Assembly: GCA_937862675.1 (NCBI GenBank)
Contig: CALMEC010000365.1
Coordinates: 1 to 5,309 of the forward strand
From: an uncultured Actinomycetes bacterium
GTDB taxonomy: Bacteria; Actinomycetota; Thermoleophilia; Miltoncostaeales; Miltoncostaeaceae
Length of the DNA: 5,309 bases
Direction of reading: 5' to 3'
Shown here piece by piece: positions 1 to 4,790 of this stretch (positions are counted from its first letter, which is position 1; each line of letters begins with the position of its first letter). The translations under genes were made by a program, and so were the position numbers. The notes under the pieces are model-generated. The model saw only the letters and a list, made by a program, of their open reading frames with translations, did no database searches and was not told the origin of the DNA.

Positions 1-279
1 CGCACGGCGGGCGGCGGCGTCCGCGTCGACCTCCTTCAGGGTGACCCTGACCTTGTCGTCCAGCGAGGGCGCCGCGGCGGCGATCGCCCGGCCCATCTCC
101 GCCGCGCGCGGGCTCGCGGTCACCAGGTCGTAGGTCGACGTCCGTCCCCCGAGGACCGCCTGCAGGATCATGAACCCGACGATGAGCAGGGTCATGATGA
201 ACGTGCCGACGAGGAACGCACGATCCGTGACACGGACGCGGAGCTCCCGCCGTGCGACGATCCGCCACGCCCCCCTCAC
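1..279 (-). CDS. ABC-2 type transporter permease, N-terminal part (runs off left edge)
   Basis: This is the membrane subunit of an ABC exporter; only the first 93 residues are in the window. The start is GTG at 279-277, overlapping the TGA stop of the upstream ATPase in a GTGA arrangement, which implies translational coupling. The protein opens with a basic amphipathic stretch (WRIVARRELRVRVTDRAF, residues 5-22), then one hydrophobic segment at about 22-44, then the start of a large extracytoplasmic region containing SLDDKVRVTLKEVDADAA. This pattern, an Arg-rich amphipathic helix followed by TM1 and a long soluble loop, is the one known for NatB/YhaP-type ABC-2 permeases. The frame is open to base 1 without a stop. 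Its partner is the ATPase encoded just upstream. Substrate is not determinable; NatAB exports sodium in Bacillus, but many relatives have unknown cargo. The assignment rests on the N-terminus and on the partner ATPase. Confidence 0.85.
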   Translation of the reverse strand, partial: MRGAWRIVARRELRVRVTDRAFLVGTFIMTLLIVGFMILQAVLGGRTSTYDLVTASPRAAEMGRAIAAAAPSLDDKVRVTLKEVDADAAARRA

Positions 280-1160
280 GACGACACCTCGCGGTAGATC
301 TCCGTCAGGGTCGGGACGACGCGGACGAACTCATGGACCGGACCGTGGGAGAGCGCCTCGGCCAGCAGCCTCTGGTCCGCGCCGGCGGCGTCCACCAGCG
401 TCACGGTGGCACCGTCGTCTCTGCGGACGAACGACGCGGCGTCCGGTGACGACGCCAGCCAGCCCACGTCGGCGGTCGTCACCAGGCGGTGGACGACACC
501 GCCGCGTTCGCGCAGTTCCATCACCCCGCCGTCCGCGACGACCCGTCCCCCGGCCAGGATGACGACGCGGTCCGAGATGCGCTCGACCAGGTCGAGCTGA
601 TGGCTGGAGAAGAGCACCGGGATGCCGCGATCGGCCTGTTCGCGAAGGAGGTCGACCATGCGGTCGACGGCGACCGGGTCCAGGCCGGAGAAGGGCTCGT
701 CGAGGACGAGCGCCCGGGGCCGGTGGACCAGCGCGGCGATGATCTGCACCCGCTGCTGGTTGCCCAGGCTGAGCTTCTCGACCCGTTCCGACGCCCGCTC
801 CGCCAGTCCGAAGCGCTCCAGGTACTCCATCACGGTGTCCCGGGCGTCACCGGACGACATGCCCGACAGGACGCCGAAGTAGACCAGCTGGTCGAGGATC
901 CCCTGCTTCGGGTAGAGACCCCGTTCCTCGGGCATGTAGCCGATGGACCTCCGCTGATCCGCGGTGATCGGGGCGCCGTCCCACCGGACCTCGCCGTCAT
1001 CGATCGCGAGGAGGCCCGTGATCATGCGCATGGTGGTCGTCTTGCCTGCCCCGTTGCCTCCCACGAATCCGGTGATGGCCCCGTCGAGGACGGCGAACGA
1101 GACGCCGCCGACCGCCGTCAGGTCGCCGAAGCGTCGCGTGAGGTTGCGGACGTCGATCAT
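276..1160 (-). CDS. ABC transporter ATP-binding protein, NatA/YhaQ type with C-terminal DUF4162-like domain
   Basis: This 294-residue protein is the cytoplasmic ATPase that powers the permease encoded immediately downstream. Visible motifs: Walker A GGNGAGKTT at residues 34-42 (the usual GPNGAGKTT with Gly for Pro); a Q-loop region IGYMPEERGLYPK at 73-85, where Glu takes the place of the usual Gln, a feature typical of the YhaQ subgroup; ABC signature LSLGNQQRVQ at 130-139; Walker B LVLDEP with D-loop SGLDP at 151-162; and H-loop His187 in SSHQ. After about residue 210 comes an alpha/beta tail ending VRVVPTLTEIYREVSS, matching the DUF4162 ending of this family. The start ATG at 1160 is preceded by GGTGAGG (1171-1165), only 4 bases away, which is close for a ribosome binding site. 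A TACGGT box at 1174-1169 would place transcription start almost on the ATG, so a near-leaderless mRNA is possible. Substrate is unknown. Confidence 0.95.
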   Translation of the reverse strand: MIDVRNLTRRFGDLTAVGGVSFAVLDGAITGFVGGNGAGKTTTMRMITGLLAIDDGEVRWDGAPITADQRRSIGYMPEERGLYPKQGILDQLVYFGVLSGMSSGDARDTVMEYLERFGLAERASERVEKLSLGNQQRVQIIAALVHRPRALVLDEPFSGLDPVAVDRMVDLLREQADRGIPVLFSSHQLDLVERISDRVVILAGGRVVADGGVMELRERGGVVHRLVTTADVGWLASSPDAASFVRRDDGATVTLVDAAGADQRLLAEALSHGPVHEFVRVVPTLTEIYREVSS

Positions 1161-1168
1161 GATGCCTC

Positions 1169-1174
1169 ACCGTA
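1169..1174 (-). promoter_or_regulatory. possible -10 box for the ABC exporter genes
   Basis: TACGGT on the minus strand fits the TAnnnT pattern of actinobacterial -10 elements and would start transcription about 2 bases before the ATG at 1160. I see no good TTGACA-like -35 at the right distance. The same bases partly overlap the GGTGAGG that could serve as a ribosome binding site, so the two readings compete. Confidence 0.25.
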
Positions 1175-1200
1175 CGTGAACGACACGGCACGTCGGCCAC

Positions 1201-1232
1201 CGTCGGTGCCGCGGGCCCGCAGGGCCCCGACG
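1201..1232 (-). terminator. hairpin downstream of tRNA-Leu, possible terminator
   Basis: CGTCGG at 1201-1206 pairs perfectly with CCGACG at 1227-1232. Inside, GGCCC at 1214-1218 pairs with GGGCC at 1222-1226 around a 3-base loop. The structure begins about 32 bases past the 3' end of the tRNA on the minus strand and lies before the ABC genes, where a tRNA terminator or processing site would sit. There is no T-run after it, as is common in very GC-rich actinobacteria. A chance GC-rich fold is possible. Confidence 0.4.
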
Positions 1233-1263
1233 CCGTGCCGACCGCTGTCCGTCTCGTGGAAGG

Positions 1264-1345
1264 TGCCGGAGCCGGGAATCGAACCCGGACCCCCGAGGGG
1301 AGAGGAGTTTAAGTCCCCCGCGTCTGCCAGTTCCGCCACTCCGGC
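1264..1345 (-). tRNA. tRNA-Leu (anticodon UAA)
   Basis: The 82-base gene folds as a class II tRNA on the minus strand. The acceptor stem is GCCGGAG/CTCCGGC with discriminator A. The D-stem is GCG/CGC with GG in the loop. The anticodon stem GGGGA/TCCTC (one G-U pair) closes loop CTTAAAC, giving anticodon UAA, which reads UUA and UUG. A long variable arm (CCC/GGG stem, 13 bases in all) is diagnostic of Leu/Ser/Tyr tRNAs. The T-arm is CCGGG-TTCGATT-CCCGG. CCA is not encoded: the genome reads CCT after the discriminator, so the 3' end must be added by nucleotidyltransferase. In a genome this GC-rich, UUA codons should be rare, so this tRNA serves few codons. It sits between the hairpin ending the ppx unit and the ABC genes. 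Confidence 0.97.
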
Positions 1346-1355
1346 GCGTGGCGTC

Positions 1356-1361
1356 AGGTTA
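1356..1361 (-). promoter_or_regulatory. possible -10 box for tRNA-Leu
   Basis: TAACCT on the minus strand ends 10 bases before the mature 5' end of the tRNA and fits TAnnnT. It lies directly after the hairpin at 1366-1390, so the tRNA would be transcribed separately from the upstream genes with a leader of only a few bases. No convincing -35 element is seen at 16-18 bases. Confidence 0.35.
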
Positions 1362-1365
1362 ATCG

Positions 1366-1390
1366 TCGGGCGGGCACCACTACCGCCCGA
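1366..1390 (-). terminator. 8-bp hairpin ending the ppx transcription unit
   Basis: TCGGGCGG at 1366-1373 is perfectly complementary to CCGCCCGA at 1383-1390, with a 9-base loop. On the minus strand the hairpin contains the TAG stop (1382-1380) of the 93-residue gene in its loop and is followed by CGATTAA instead of a run of T. GC-rich stems without a U-tail are commonly inferred to terminate transcription in Actinomycetota. The position between a stop codon and a tRNA with its own possible promoter supports this reading. Confidence 0.6.
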
Positions 1391-1661
1391 ACGTGGCGGC
1401 ACCGGGCGTGCGGTCGATGGCGACCCGGCGCATCTCGATGCGCCGCGCCCAGGGCTCGGCGATGATCGGCCAGCGCTCCATGATCTGGGCGTGACGGATG
1501 TGCCGGTAGTTCTCACCCCGGGCGAAGATCATCCGCCGCTCGTCCTGGGGCGACGTGATCCCCCGGACGGCCTCTGCCAGTCCGTCGATGGTGTTGACGT
1601 GGTCGCCGCTCGTGATGTCGGCGTCGGACGTCCCGTTCTGCGATGCGGCCTCGTCAACCAT
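1380..1661 (-). CDS. hypothetical protein, 93 residues
   Basis: I do not recognise this protein. The ATG at 1661 lies 9 bases after the TAA stop of the Ppx/GppA gene, so the two are probably co-transcribed. The N-terminal 25 or so residues are polar and acidic and probably disordered. The remainder looks folded and basic, with the stretches GLAEAVRGITSPQDERRMIF and RHIRHAQIMERWPIIAEPWA followed by RRIEMRRVAIDRTPG. No membrane segment, Cys motif or signal peptide is present. Third codon positions are strongly G/C, as in its neighbours, and the frame ends inside a terminator-like hairpin; both support a real gene. No clear Shine-Dalgarno sequence precedes the start. The Trp and Tyr content and ordered charge pattern suggest a small globular domain, but no function can be given. 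Confidence 0.6.
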   Translation of the reverse strand: MVDEAASQNGTSDADITSGDHVNTIDGLAEAVRGITSPQDERRMIFARGENYRHIRHAQIMERWPIIAEPWARRIEMRRVAIDRTPGAATFGR

Positions 1662-1670
1662 GGTCGGGTG

Positions 1671-2579
1671 TTACCCGCCGAGGGAGGTGAGGCGAAGGGC
1701 CACTCCGTCGAGAAGGTCGCGCTCGCTCACGGTCAGGTGGTCGACCTCGGCGGCCTGCATCGCCCCGACGGCGATGCACGCACCGGCCACGATCGCGGGC
1801 GCACGATCCGGATGCAGGCCCGGCACGGCACGCCGGTCGGCCAGCGGCATGTCACCGAGCCGGTCGGCCAGGCCCTCCACGACGTCGCGGGTGAGAACGG
1901 CGCCGTGAACGCGCGCCGGGTCGTACTCGCCGATCACGATGGCGGCGAGCGTCGTGATCGTGCCGGCTACCCCGACCATGGGGCGACCGCGACCGATGAC
2001 GGTGAACACGTCGGAGGCCGCGTCCCTGGCCGCACCGATGAGGCCGTCGCGCTCGGCATGCGTGGGGGGATCCGTGTGCAGGCGGGCGTCCGTGCACCGG
2101 ACCGAACCGATGTCGAGACTGACGGCCATCGTCGGCCCGTCGGCATCCCCGCGGACGAGTTCGGTCGACCCGCCGCCGATGTCCATGACCGTGATCTCGT
2201 CGTCGCCCGTCACCGCGAGCCGTGCGCCGACATAGGACATCTCCGCCTCCTGCGGGCCGCTGAGCACCTGCAGGTCGGTCCCCAGGCGGGCGCGCACCCG
2301 CGCCGTCACCTCGTCCCGGTTGGGTGCGTCGCGCACGGCGCTCGTCCCGACGGCGACCACCTCGTCCGCACCGAACCCGCGGAGCCGCTCGCCGTAGTCG
2401 GCGAGGCACGCGTCCAGACGGTCGAGCGCCTCCGGCGTGACGGTTCCGTCGGCCGCCGCGCCGCGGCGCAGGGCCGTGACCGTGGCAATGCGCTCGCCCT
2501 CCGGCTGCCCGTCCGAGAGCCCGCTGCAGAGGAAGATCCGCAGCGAGTTCGACCCGATGTCGACGATGCCGACCTTCAT
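1671..2579 (-). CDS. Ppx/GppA family phosphatase (exopolyphosphatase-like)
   Basis: This is a 302-residue cytoplasmic enzyme of the sugar kinase/Hsp70/actin fold. Family members hydrolyse terminal phosphates of polyphosphate and/or pppGpp. Motifs in order: phosphate-1 loop VDIGSNSLR at 6-14; VGTSAVRDAPN at 77-87; LSGPQEAE at 106-113, with Glu111 in the place of the conserved acidic residue of the SGxxEA motif; phosphate-2 loop DIGGGSTEL at 133-141; IGSVR at 157-161; adenosine-like motif VAGTITTLAA at 204-213; and C-terminal SERDLLDGVAL at 285-295. The length is that of the short two-domain actinobacterial forms and lacks the C-terminal HD-like domain of E. coli Ppx, about 500 residues. Start ATG at 2579 puts the family N-terminus in the usual place; the Shine-Dalgarno signal is weak. 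It lies 18 bases after the membrane coiled-coil gene and 9 bases before a small unknown gene. Polyphosphate versus (p)ppGpp preference cannot be told from sequence. Confidence 0.93.
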   Translation of the reverse strand: MKVGIVDIGSNSLRIFLCSGLSDGQPEGERIATVTALRRGAAADGTVTPEALDRLDACLADYGERLRGFGADEVVAVGTSAVRDAPNRDEVTARVRARLGTDLQVLSGPQEAEMSYVGARLAVTGDDEITVMDIGGGSTELVRGDADGPTMAVSLDIGSVRCTDARLHTDPPTHAERDGLIGAARDAASDVFTVIGRGRPMVGVAGTITTLAAIVIGEYDPARVHGAVLTRDVVEGLADRLGDMPLADRRAVPGLHPDRAPAIVAGACIAVGAMQAAEVDHLTVSERDLLDGVALRLTSLGG

Positions 2580-2597
2580 GGGCGCCCGCTCATCCGC

Positions 2598-2939
2598 CTA
2601 CCGCCCGAAATACCGCAACGGTGAGCGCAGCACCGCGATCGCCGCACTCGCCGCACCCACGAGACGCCCCAGCTCGTCCGTCCGGGCCGTGACCCGCTCG
2701 ATCGTTTCCAGGAGCTCCTGCTGCTCACCCGCGATCCCGTCGACGCGGGCCTCCGCCTGCCCGATGCTCTGGGTCAGGGTGGCCACATGGGGATCGACGG
2801 CGCGACGGCTGGCGGAGATCCTCCGGACCAGCGCGATCCCCCGCACCACGATGACGATCACGCCGATCGCGACGAGGGCGACGAGAAGGACGGCCGAGAG
2901 GAGGACGAGATGGTCGTTGAGCCAGGTCACGCGCGACAT
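2598..2939 (-). CDS. small one-pass membrane protein with coiled-coil tail
   Basis: The likely product is 113 residues, starting MSRVTWLNDH at ATG 2939. A longer frame reaches 3128, but its extra N-terminal part would overlap the divergent zinc-ribbon gene and reads as noncoding. From the chosen start, a short N-terminus is followed by one long hydrophobic helix at about 11-38, then basic residues RRISASRR (39-46), predicting an N-out, C-in anchor. Residues about 50-95 are heptad-like and polar (TLTQSIGQAEARVDGIAGEQQELLETIERV), suggesting a coiled coil. The C-terminus (SPLRYFGR) is basic. The layout resembles DUF948-like small membrane proteins, but I cannot assign it to a family with certainty. 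Only GGTAGG lies directly before the ATG, so initiation may be weak or leaderless. It appears to head a unit with the Ppx/GppA gene. Function is unknown. Confidence 0.7.
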   Translation of the reverse strand: MSRVTWLNDHLVLLSAVLLVALVAIGVIVIVVRGIALVRRISASRRAVDPHVATLTQSIGQAEARVDGIAGEQQELLETIERVTARTDELGRLVGAASAAIAVLRSPLRYFGR

Positions 2940-2970
2940 CCTACCGCCCACGGGTCCGATGCTCGCGCGG

Positions 2971-3018
2971 GATCCACGGAGCCCGGTGTGCATCGGCCAC
3001 GGTCCGCTCCATGGGATC
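2971..3018. repeat. imperfect inverted repeat between divergent genes
   Basis: GATCCACGGAGC at 2971-2982 pairs with GCTCCATGGGATC at 3006-3018. This gives 11 Watson-Crick pairs, one C-A mismatch and one bulged G, around a 23-base spacer. It lies between the divergently transcribed starts at 2939 (minus) and 3045 (plus), where an operator or an mRNA-leader hairpin could act on either gene. The sequence alone cannot tell whether it is a protein site, an RNA structure or chance. Confidence 0.35.
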
Positions 3019-3029
3019 GCCGGCTCGTC

Positions 3030-3035
3030 TACTCT
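3030..3035 (+). promoter_or_regulatory. possible -10 box for the zinc-ribbon gene
   Basis: TACTCT matches TAnnnT. Transcription would start about 3042-3043, within 2-3 bases of the ATG at 3045, implying a leaderless or nearly leaderless mRNA. No good -35 is seen 16-18 bases upstream. Confidence 0.3.
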
Positions 3036-3044
3036 GCGGCGAGC

Positions 3045-3260
3045 ATGATCAAGACAATTCGCCGAAACGCCGAGGGACGCACCTGCGAGATCTGCGGACG
3101 CCGCATGCTCGCGGGAGAGACCTACCACGTGATGGACAACCGGGGACGGCGCCAGTTCCGGCGCTCGGTCTGTGCCCTCTGCCGTCGCCGCGCACTGTCG
3201 AGCGGCTGGGAGCCCACCCAGGACGCACCGCAGCCGGCCGAGGAGCCGACCGACCCTTAG
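3045..3260 (+). CDS. small zinc-ribbon protein with two CxxC motifs, unknown function
   Basis: This is a 71-residue basic protein. CEICGRRM (Cys14, Cys17) and CALCRRRA (Cys43, Cys46) form a two-knuckle, four-Cys zinc site of the zinc-ribbon type. Between them lies GETYHVMDNRGRRQFRRSV, which reads as a beta-hairpin region. The last 20 residues are Pro/Glu-rich and probably disordered. Conserved-looking features (CGRRMLAGE and CALCRRRALSSGW) suggest a family rather than a chance frame, and the Cys pairs are strong evidence of coding. The ATG at 3045 is chosen because the longer open frame upstream has no protein-like sequence and crosses the intergenic inverted repeat. There is no strong ribosome binding site. 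It is transcribed away from the membrane coiled-coil/ppx unit. It could bind nucleic acid or a protein partner; no function can be assigned. Confidence 0.78.
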   Translation: MIKTIRRNAEGRTCEICGRRMLAGETYHVMDNRGRRQFRRSVCALCRRRALSSGWEPTQDAPQPAEEPTDP

Positions 3261-3269
3261 ACGGTTGAT

Positions 3270-3285
3270 TCCACGGGATCGTGGA
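3270..3285 (+). terminator. short hairpin after the zinc-ribbon gene
   Basis: TCCACG at 3270-3275 pairs with CGTGGA at 3280-3285 around a GGAT tetraloop, 9 bases after the TAG stop. There is no T-run after it. The position fits a weak intrinsic terminator or an mRNA 3'-end stabiliser. Confidence 0.4.
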
Positions 3286-3528
3286 TGTGGGGCGCGTCAC
3301 CGGTGGATGAGGGGGCGTCGCCGAGCGCCGAAGGGCACGCTGGTCGCCTGCTCGAGTCGCCCGGTGGCTGGTCAGGAGCGGGCGGGGGATTGGTGGCACA
3401 TCGGCGCCGCCGAGGACACCCACCACGCCGCGAGACCTCGGATCGATCATCTCGGCCGCGGCGTCACGTCCGAGCCGTCGGAGCCGGGCCCGTCGCGGCA
3501 TCGGCGGCGTCGATGTGACGATCACCCC

Positions 3529-3557
3529 TTGACGTTCGGGCCGCGAATGCCGATAGA
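3529..3557 (+). promoter_or_regulatory. sigma-70-type promoter giving a leaderless VTT-protein mRNA
   Basis: TTGACG at 3529-3534 is a near-perfect -35 box. After exactly 17 bases comes GATAGA at 3552-3557, a fair -10 box (TATAAT with three mismatches). Transcription starting 7 bases after the -10 would begin at 3564, the A of the ATG. There is no Shine-Dalgarno sequence before that ATG, in line with leaderless translation, which is common in Actinomycetota. Confidence 0.6.
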
Positions 3558-3563
3558 GCGGAC

Positions 3564-4388
3564 ATGCCCCGCATCGTCCGTCTCACCTGGTTCCGTCGCA
3601 CAGCAGCCGTCGCCGCCGCCGTCGGCGCCATCCTCGTCCTCGCCGCCCTCTGGGTGGGAGGCCCGCTGCAGAGCGCCTTCGGCCTCTTCGCGGCAGATCC
3701 CGAGGAGGTCCGCGCGACCCTCGCCGGGCTGGGCCCGCTCGCCCCTCTCGCGTCCATCGGCCTCAACGTCATGCAGGGCGTCGTCGCTCCGGTGCCCGGA
3801 TTCATCGTCCCGTTCGTGAACGGTGTCGTCTTCGGGTCTTTCTGGGGCGCGATCGTCACCTGGGTCGGCGGGATCGCCGCTGCGGGCGCGTGCTTCATGA
3901 TCGCGCGGACCTTCGGTCGCTCCTTCGCCGAGCGCCTCTGCCGCCGCTCGCGCACCCTCACGTCGGCCAACCGGACCATCGAGCGGCACGGCCTGCCCGG
4001 GGTCGTCATCGCCCGTCTCGTCCCGGGGATGCCGTTCGACGTGTTCTCCTACATGGGCGGGCTGACCCGTCTGCGTCCGTCGACGTTCCTCCTCGGCACC
4101 GCGATCGGCTCACTGCCCCACGCCGTGGCCTACGCGATGATCGGCGCACACGTGGCGGTCCCGCTGTGGCTCGGGCTGGCCGCGATGCCCGTCATCGGCC
4201 TCCTCGTCGCCGGCGTCCACCGGGCGGTCCCCCGCCTGCGTGCACTCGCCGCCGCCCTCGCGTCGGACGTCCGGCCGTCGCCGGACCACCGGCCGGCCGG
4301 CCGGATCGGCGTGCCCGCCCTCGCGCTGGCCGTGCCCTACTCCGTGGCGATCGGCGGGACGATCCGGCCGGCGAGGACCGCCCGGTAG
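3564..4388 (+). CDS. TVP38/TMEM64 family (VTT domain, DedA-like) membrane protein
   Basis: This is a 274-residue polytopic inner-membrane protein. An N-terminal helix lies at about 13-35. The VTT core spans about 60-220: a re-entrant segment with PVPGF (76-80) and NGVVFGSFWG (86-95), a Gly-rich helix through VTWVGGIAAAGACFMIARTFGR (98-119), a cytosolic loop, then GLPGVVIARLVPGMPFDVFSYMGG (143-166), whose Arg151 and Pro154 match the family pattern, and LRPSTFLLGTAIGSLPHAVAY (170-190). A last helix lies at about 200-218. VTT/DedA proteins are known or proposed as lipid flippases/scramblases or proton-coupled transporters of lipid carriers and phosphatidylethanolamine; the substrate here is unknown. 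The final 45 or so residues are low-complexity and overlap the convergent glycosyltransferase gene by 52 bases, so the true C-terminus may be unstructured. The ATG at 3564 is supported by the promoter just upstream. Confidence 0.9.
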   Translation: MPRIVRLTWFRRTAAVAAAVGAILVLAALWVGGPLQSAFGLFAADPEEVRATLAGLGPLAPLASIGLNVMQGVVAPVPGFIVPFVNGVVFGSFWGAIVTWVGGIAAAGACFMIARTFGRSFAERLCRRSRTLTSANRTIERHGLPGVVIARLVPGMPFDVFSYMGGLTRLRPSTFLLGTAIGSLPHAVAYAMIGAHVAVPLWLGLAAMPVIGLLVAGVHRAVPRLRALAAALASDVRPSPDHRPAGRIGVPALALAVPYSVAIGGTIRPARTAR

Positions 4389-4780
4389 ATCCCCTCGTGC
4401 TCGCGCGCCGACCTCTCCCAGGTGAGGTGGCGTGCGGTCTCGCGCCCGGCGACACGAAGGGCGTCACGAAGCTCCGCGTCGCGCACCGCCCGGACGATCG
4501 CATCCGACAGGGGCGCCGAATCCCCGGGCGGGACCATGAGGCAGTCCCGTGCGTCGGTCAGGTACTCGCGGAGCGCGGGCAGATCGGCAACGACCGCCGG
4601 GACCCCCGACGCCAGCGCCTCCAGGACCACCAGCCCGAACCCCTCACGCGTCGACGGGAACGCGAGGGCGTCGGCCGCCCGGTAGAGCGCCGGCATGTCC
4701 GCATCCGGCACCCGGCCCAGCAGGAGCACGTCGGTGGCATCGTCCGGTGCGCCTCCCTCCATCGCGACGCGAAGACCGAG
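4337..4780 (-). CDS. GT4-family glycosyltransferase, C-terminal part (5' end lost at the junction)
   Basis: The C-terminal donor-binding Rossmann domain of a GT-B glycosyltransferase is present. Counting from the Met at 4762, LLLGRVPDADMPALYRAAD (13-31) is followed by AFPSTREGFGLVVLEAL (34-50), holding the EX7E pair Glu40 and Glu48 that binds the nucleotide sugar. Then come ASGVPAVVADLPALREYL and CLMVPPGD, the usual ribose/phosphate-contact region, and an ending HLTWERSAREHEGIYRAVL typical of the family's last helices. That Met is not the true start: the frame continues upstream with LGLRVA, which still looks native, and the N-terminal acceptor domain of roughly 200 residues is missing because the sequence switches to rpsE near 4780. 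Such enzymes transfer sugars from nucleotide donors to lipids, polysaccharides or small molecules; the acceptor cannot be told. The TAG stop at 4339-4337 lies within the 3' end of the VTT gene. Confidence 0.88.
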   Translation of the reverse strand, partial: LGLRVAMEGGAPDDATDVLLLGRVPDADMPALYRAADALAFPSTREGFGLVVLEALASGVPAVVADLPALREYLTDARDCLMVPPGDSAPLSDAIVRAVRDAELRDALRVAGRETARHLTWERSAREHEGIYRAVLAGRIVPPIATE

Positions 4781-4790
4781 ACGGTCGGCG
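4765..4790. other. breakpoint between two unrelated genomes (probable assembly chimera)
   Basis: Left of this interval the minus strand encodes a glycosyltransferase with very GC-rich codons. Right of it the plus strand encodes the C-terminus of ribosomal protein S5 with freer codon use (CTT, GTT, TTT, AAA). Both proteins are cut here, each losing its N-terminal portion. S5 similarity begins at about 4778 (ETVGVADIVAKS), while the glycosyltransferase frame looks native to about 4775-4780, so the exact point is blurred by a few bases. Confidence 0.85.

Larger units (their letters stand above)
3261..3563 (+). other. 303-base noncoding gap with possible hairpins and a promoter at its right end
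   Basis: No frame here has protein-like sequence; the open frames on both strands are Arg/Pro/Gly-rich GC noise. It holds a short hairpin right after the zinc-ribbon stop, two mutually exclusive stems around 3391-3441 (TGGTGG 3391-3396 with CCACCA 3420-3425, versus CCGAGG 3410-3415 with CCTCGG 3436-3441), and a promoter at 3529-3557. I compared it by eye with cobalamin, TPP, SAM, SAH, glycine, fluoride, ZTP and c-di-AMP riboswitch signatures and saw no match. Confidence 0.5.

Noticed and set aside
1157..1516. A 119-codon minus-strand frame across the tRNA
   Set aside because: It contains the whole tRNA-Leu gene. The GVAELADAGDLNSSPLG-type peptide is a well-known artefact of translating a tRNA-Leu.
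489..2624. A 711-codon open frame on the plus strand
   Set aside because: It runs antisense through the ABC ATPase, tRNA-Leu, the 93-residue gene and Ppx/GppA. Its translation is Asp/Arg/Gly/Pro-rich without domains, as expected of the reverse strand of GC-rich genes.
2598..3128. A longer 176-residue version of the membrane coiled-coil protein starting at 3128
   Set aside because: The extra 63 residues overlap the zinc-ribbon coding region and the intergenic inverted repeat and lack protein-like character; the Met at 2939 directly precedes the membrane helix.
3261..3563. A known riboswitch class in the gap before the VTT gene
   Set aside because: No match by eye to the conserved cores of the common classes, and the likely promoter lies downstream of the structured part.
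3464..4009. A 181-codon minus-strand frame
   Set aside because: Antisense of the VTT gene; Arg/Ala/Thr-rich noise, and it crosses the VTT promoter.
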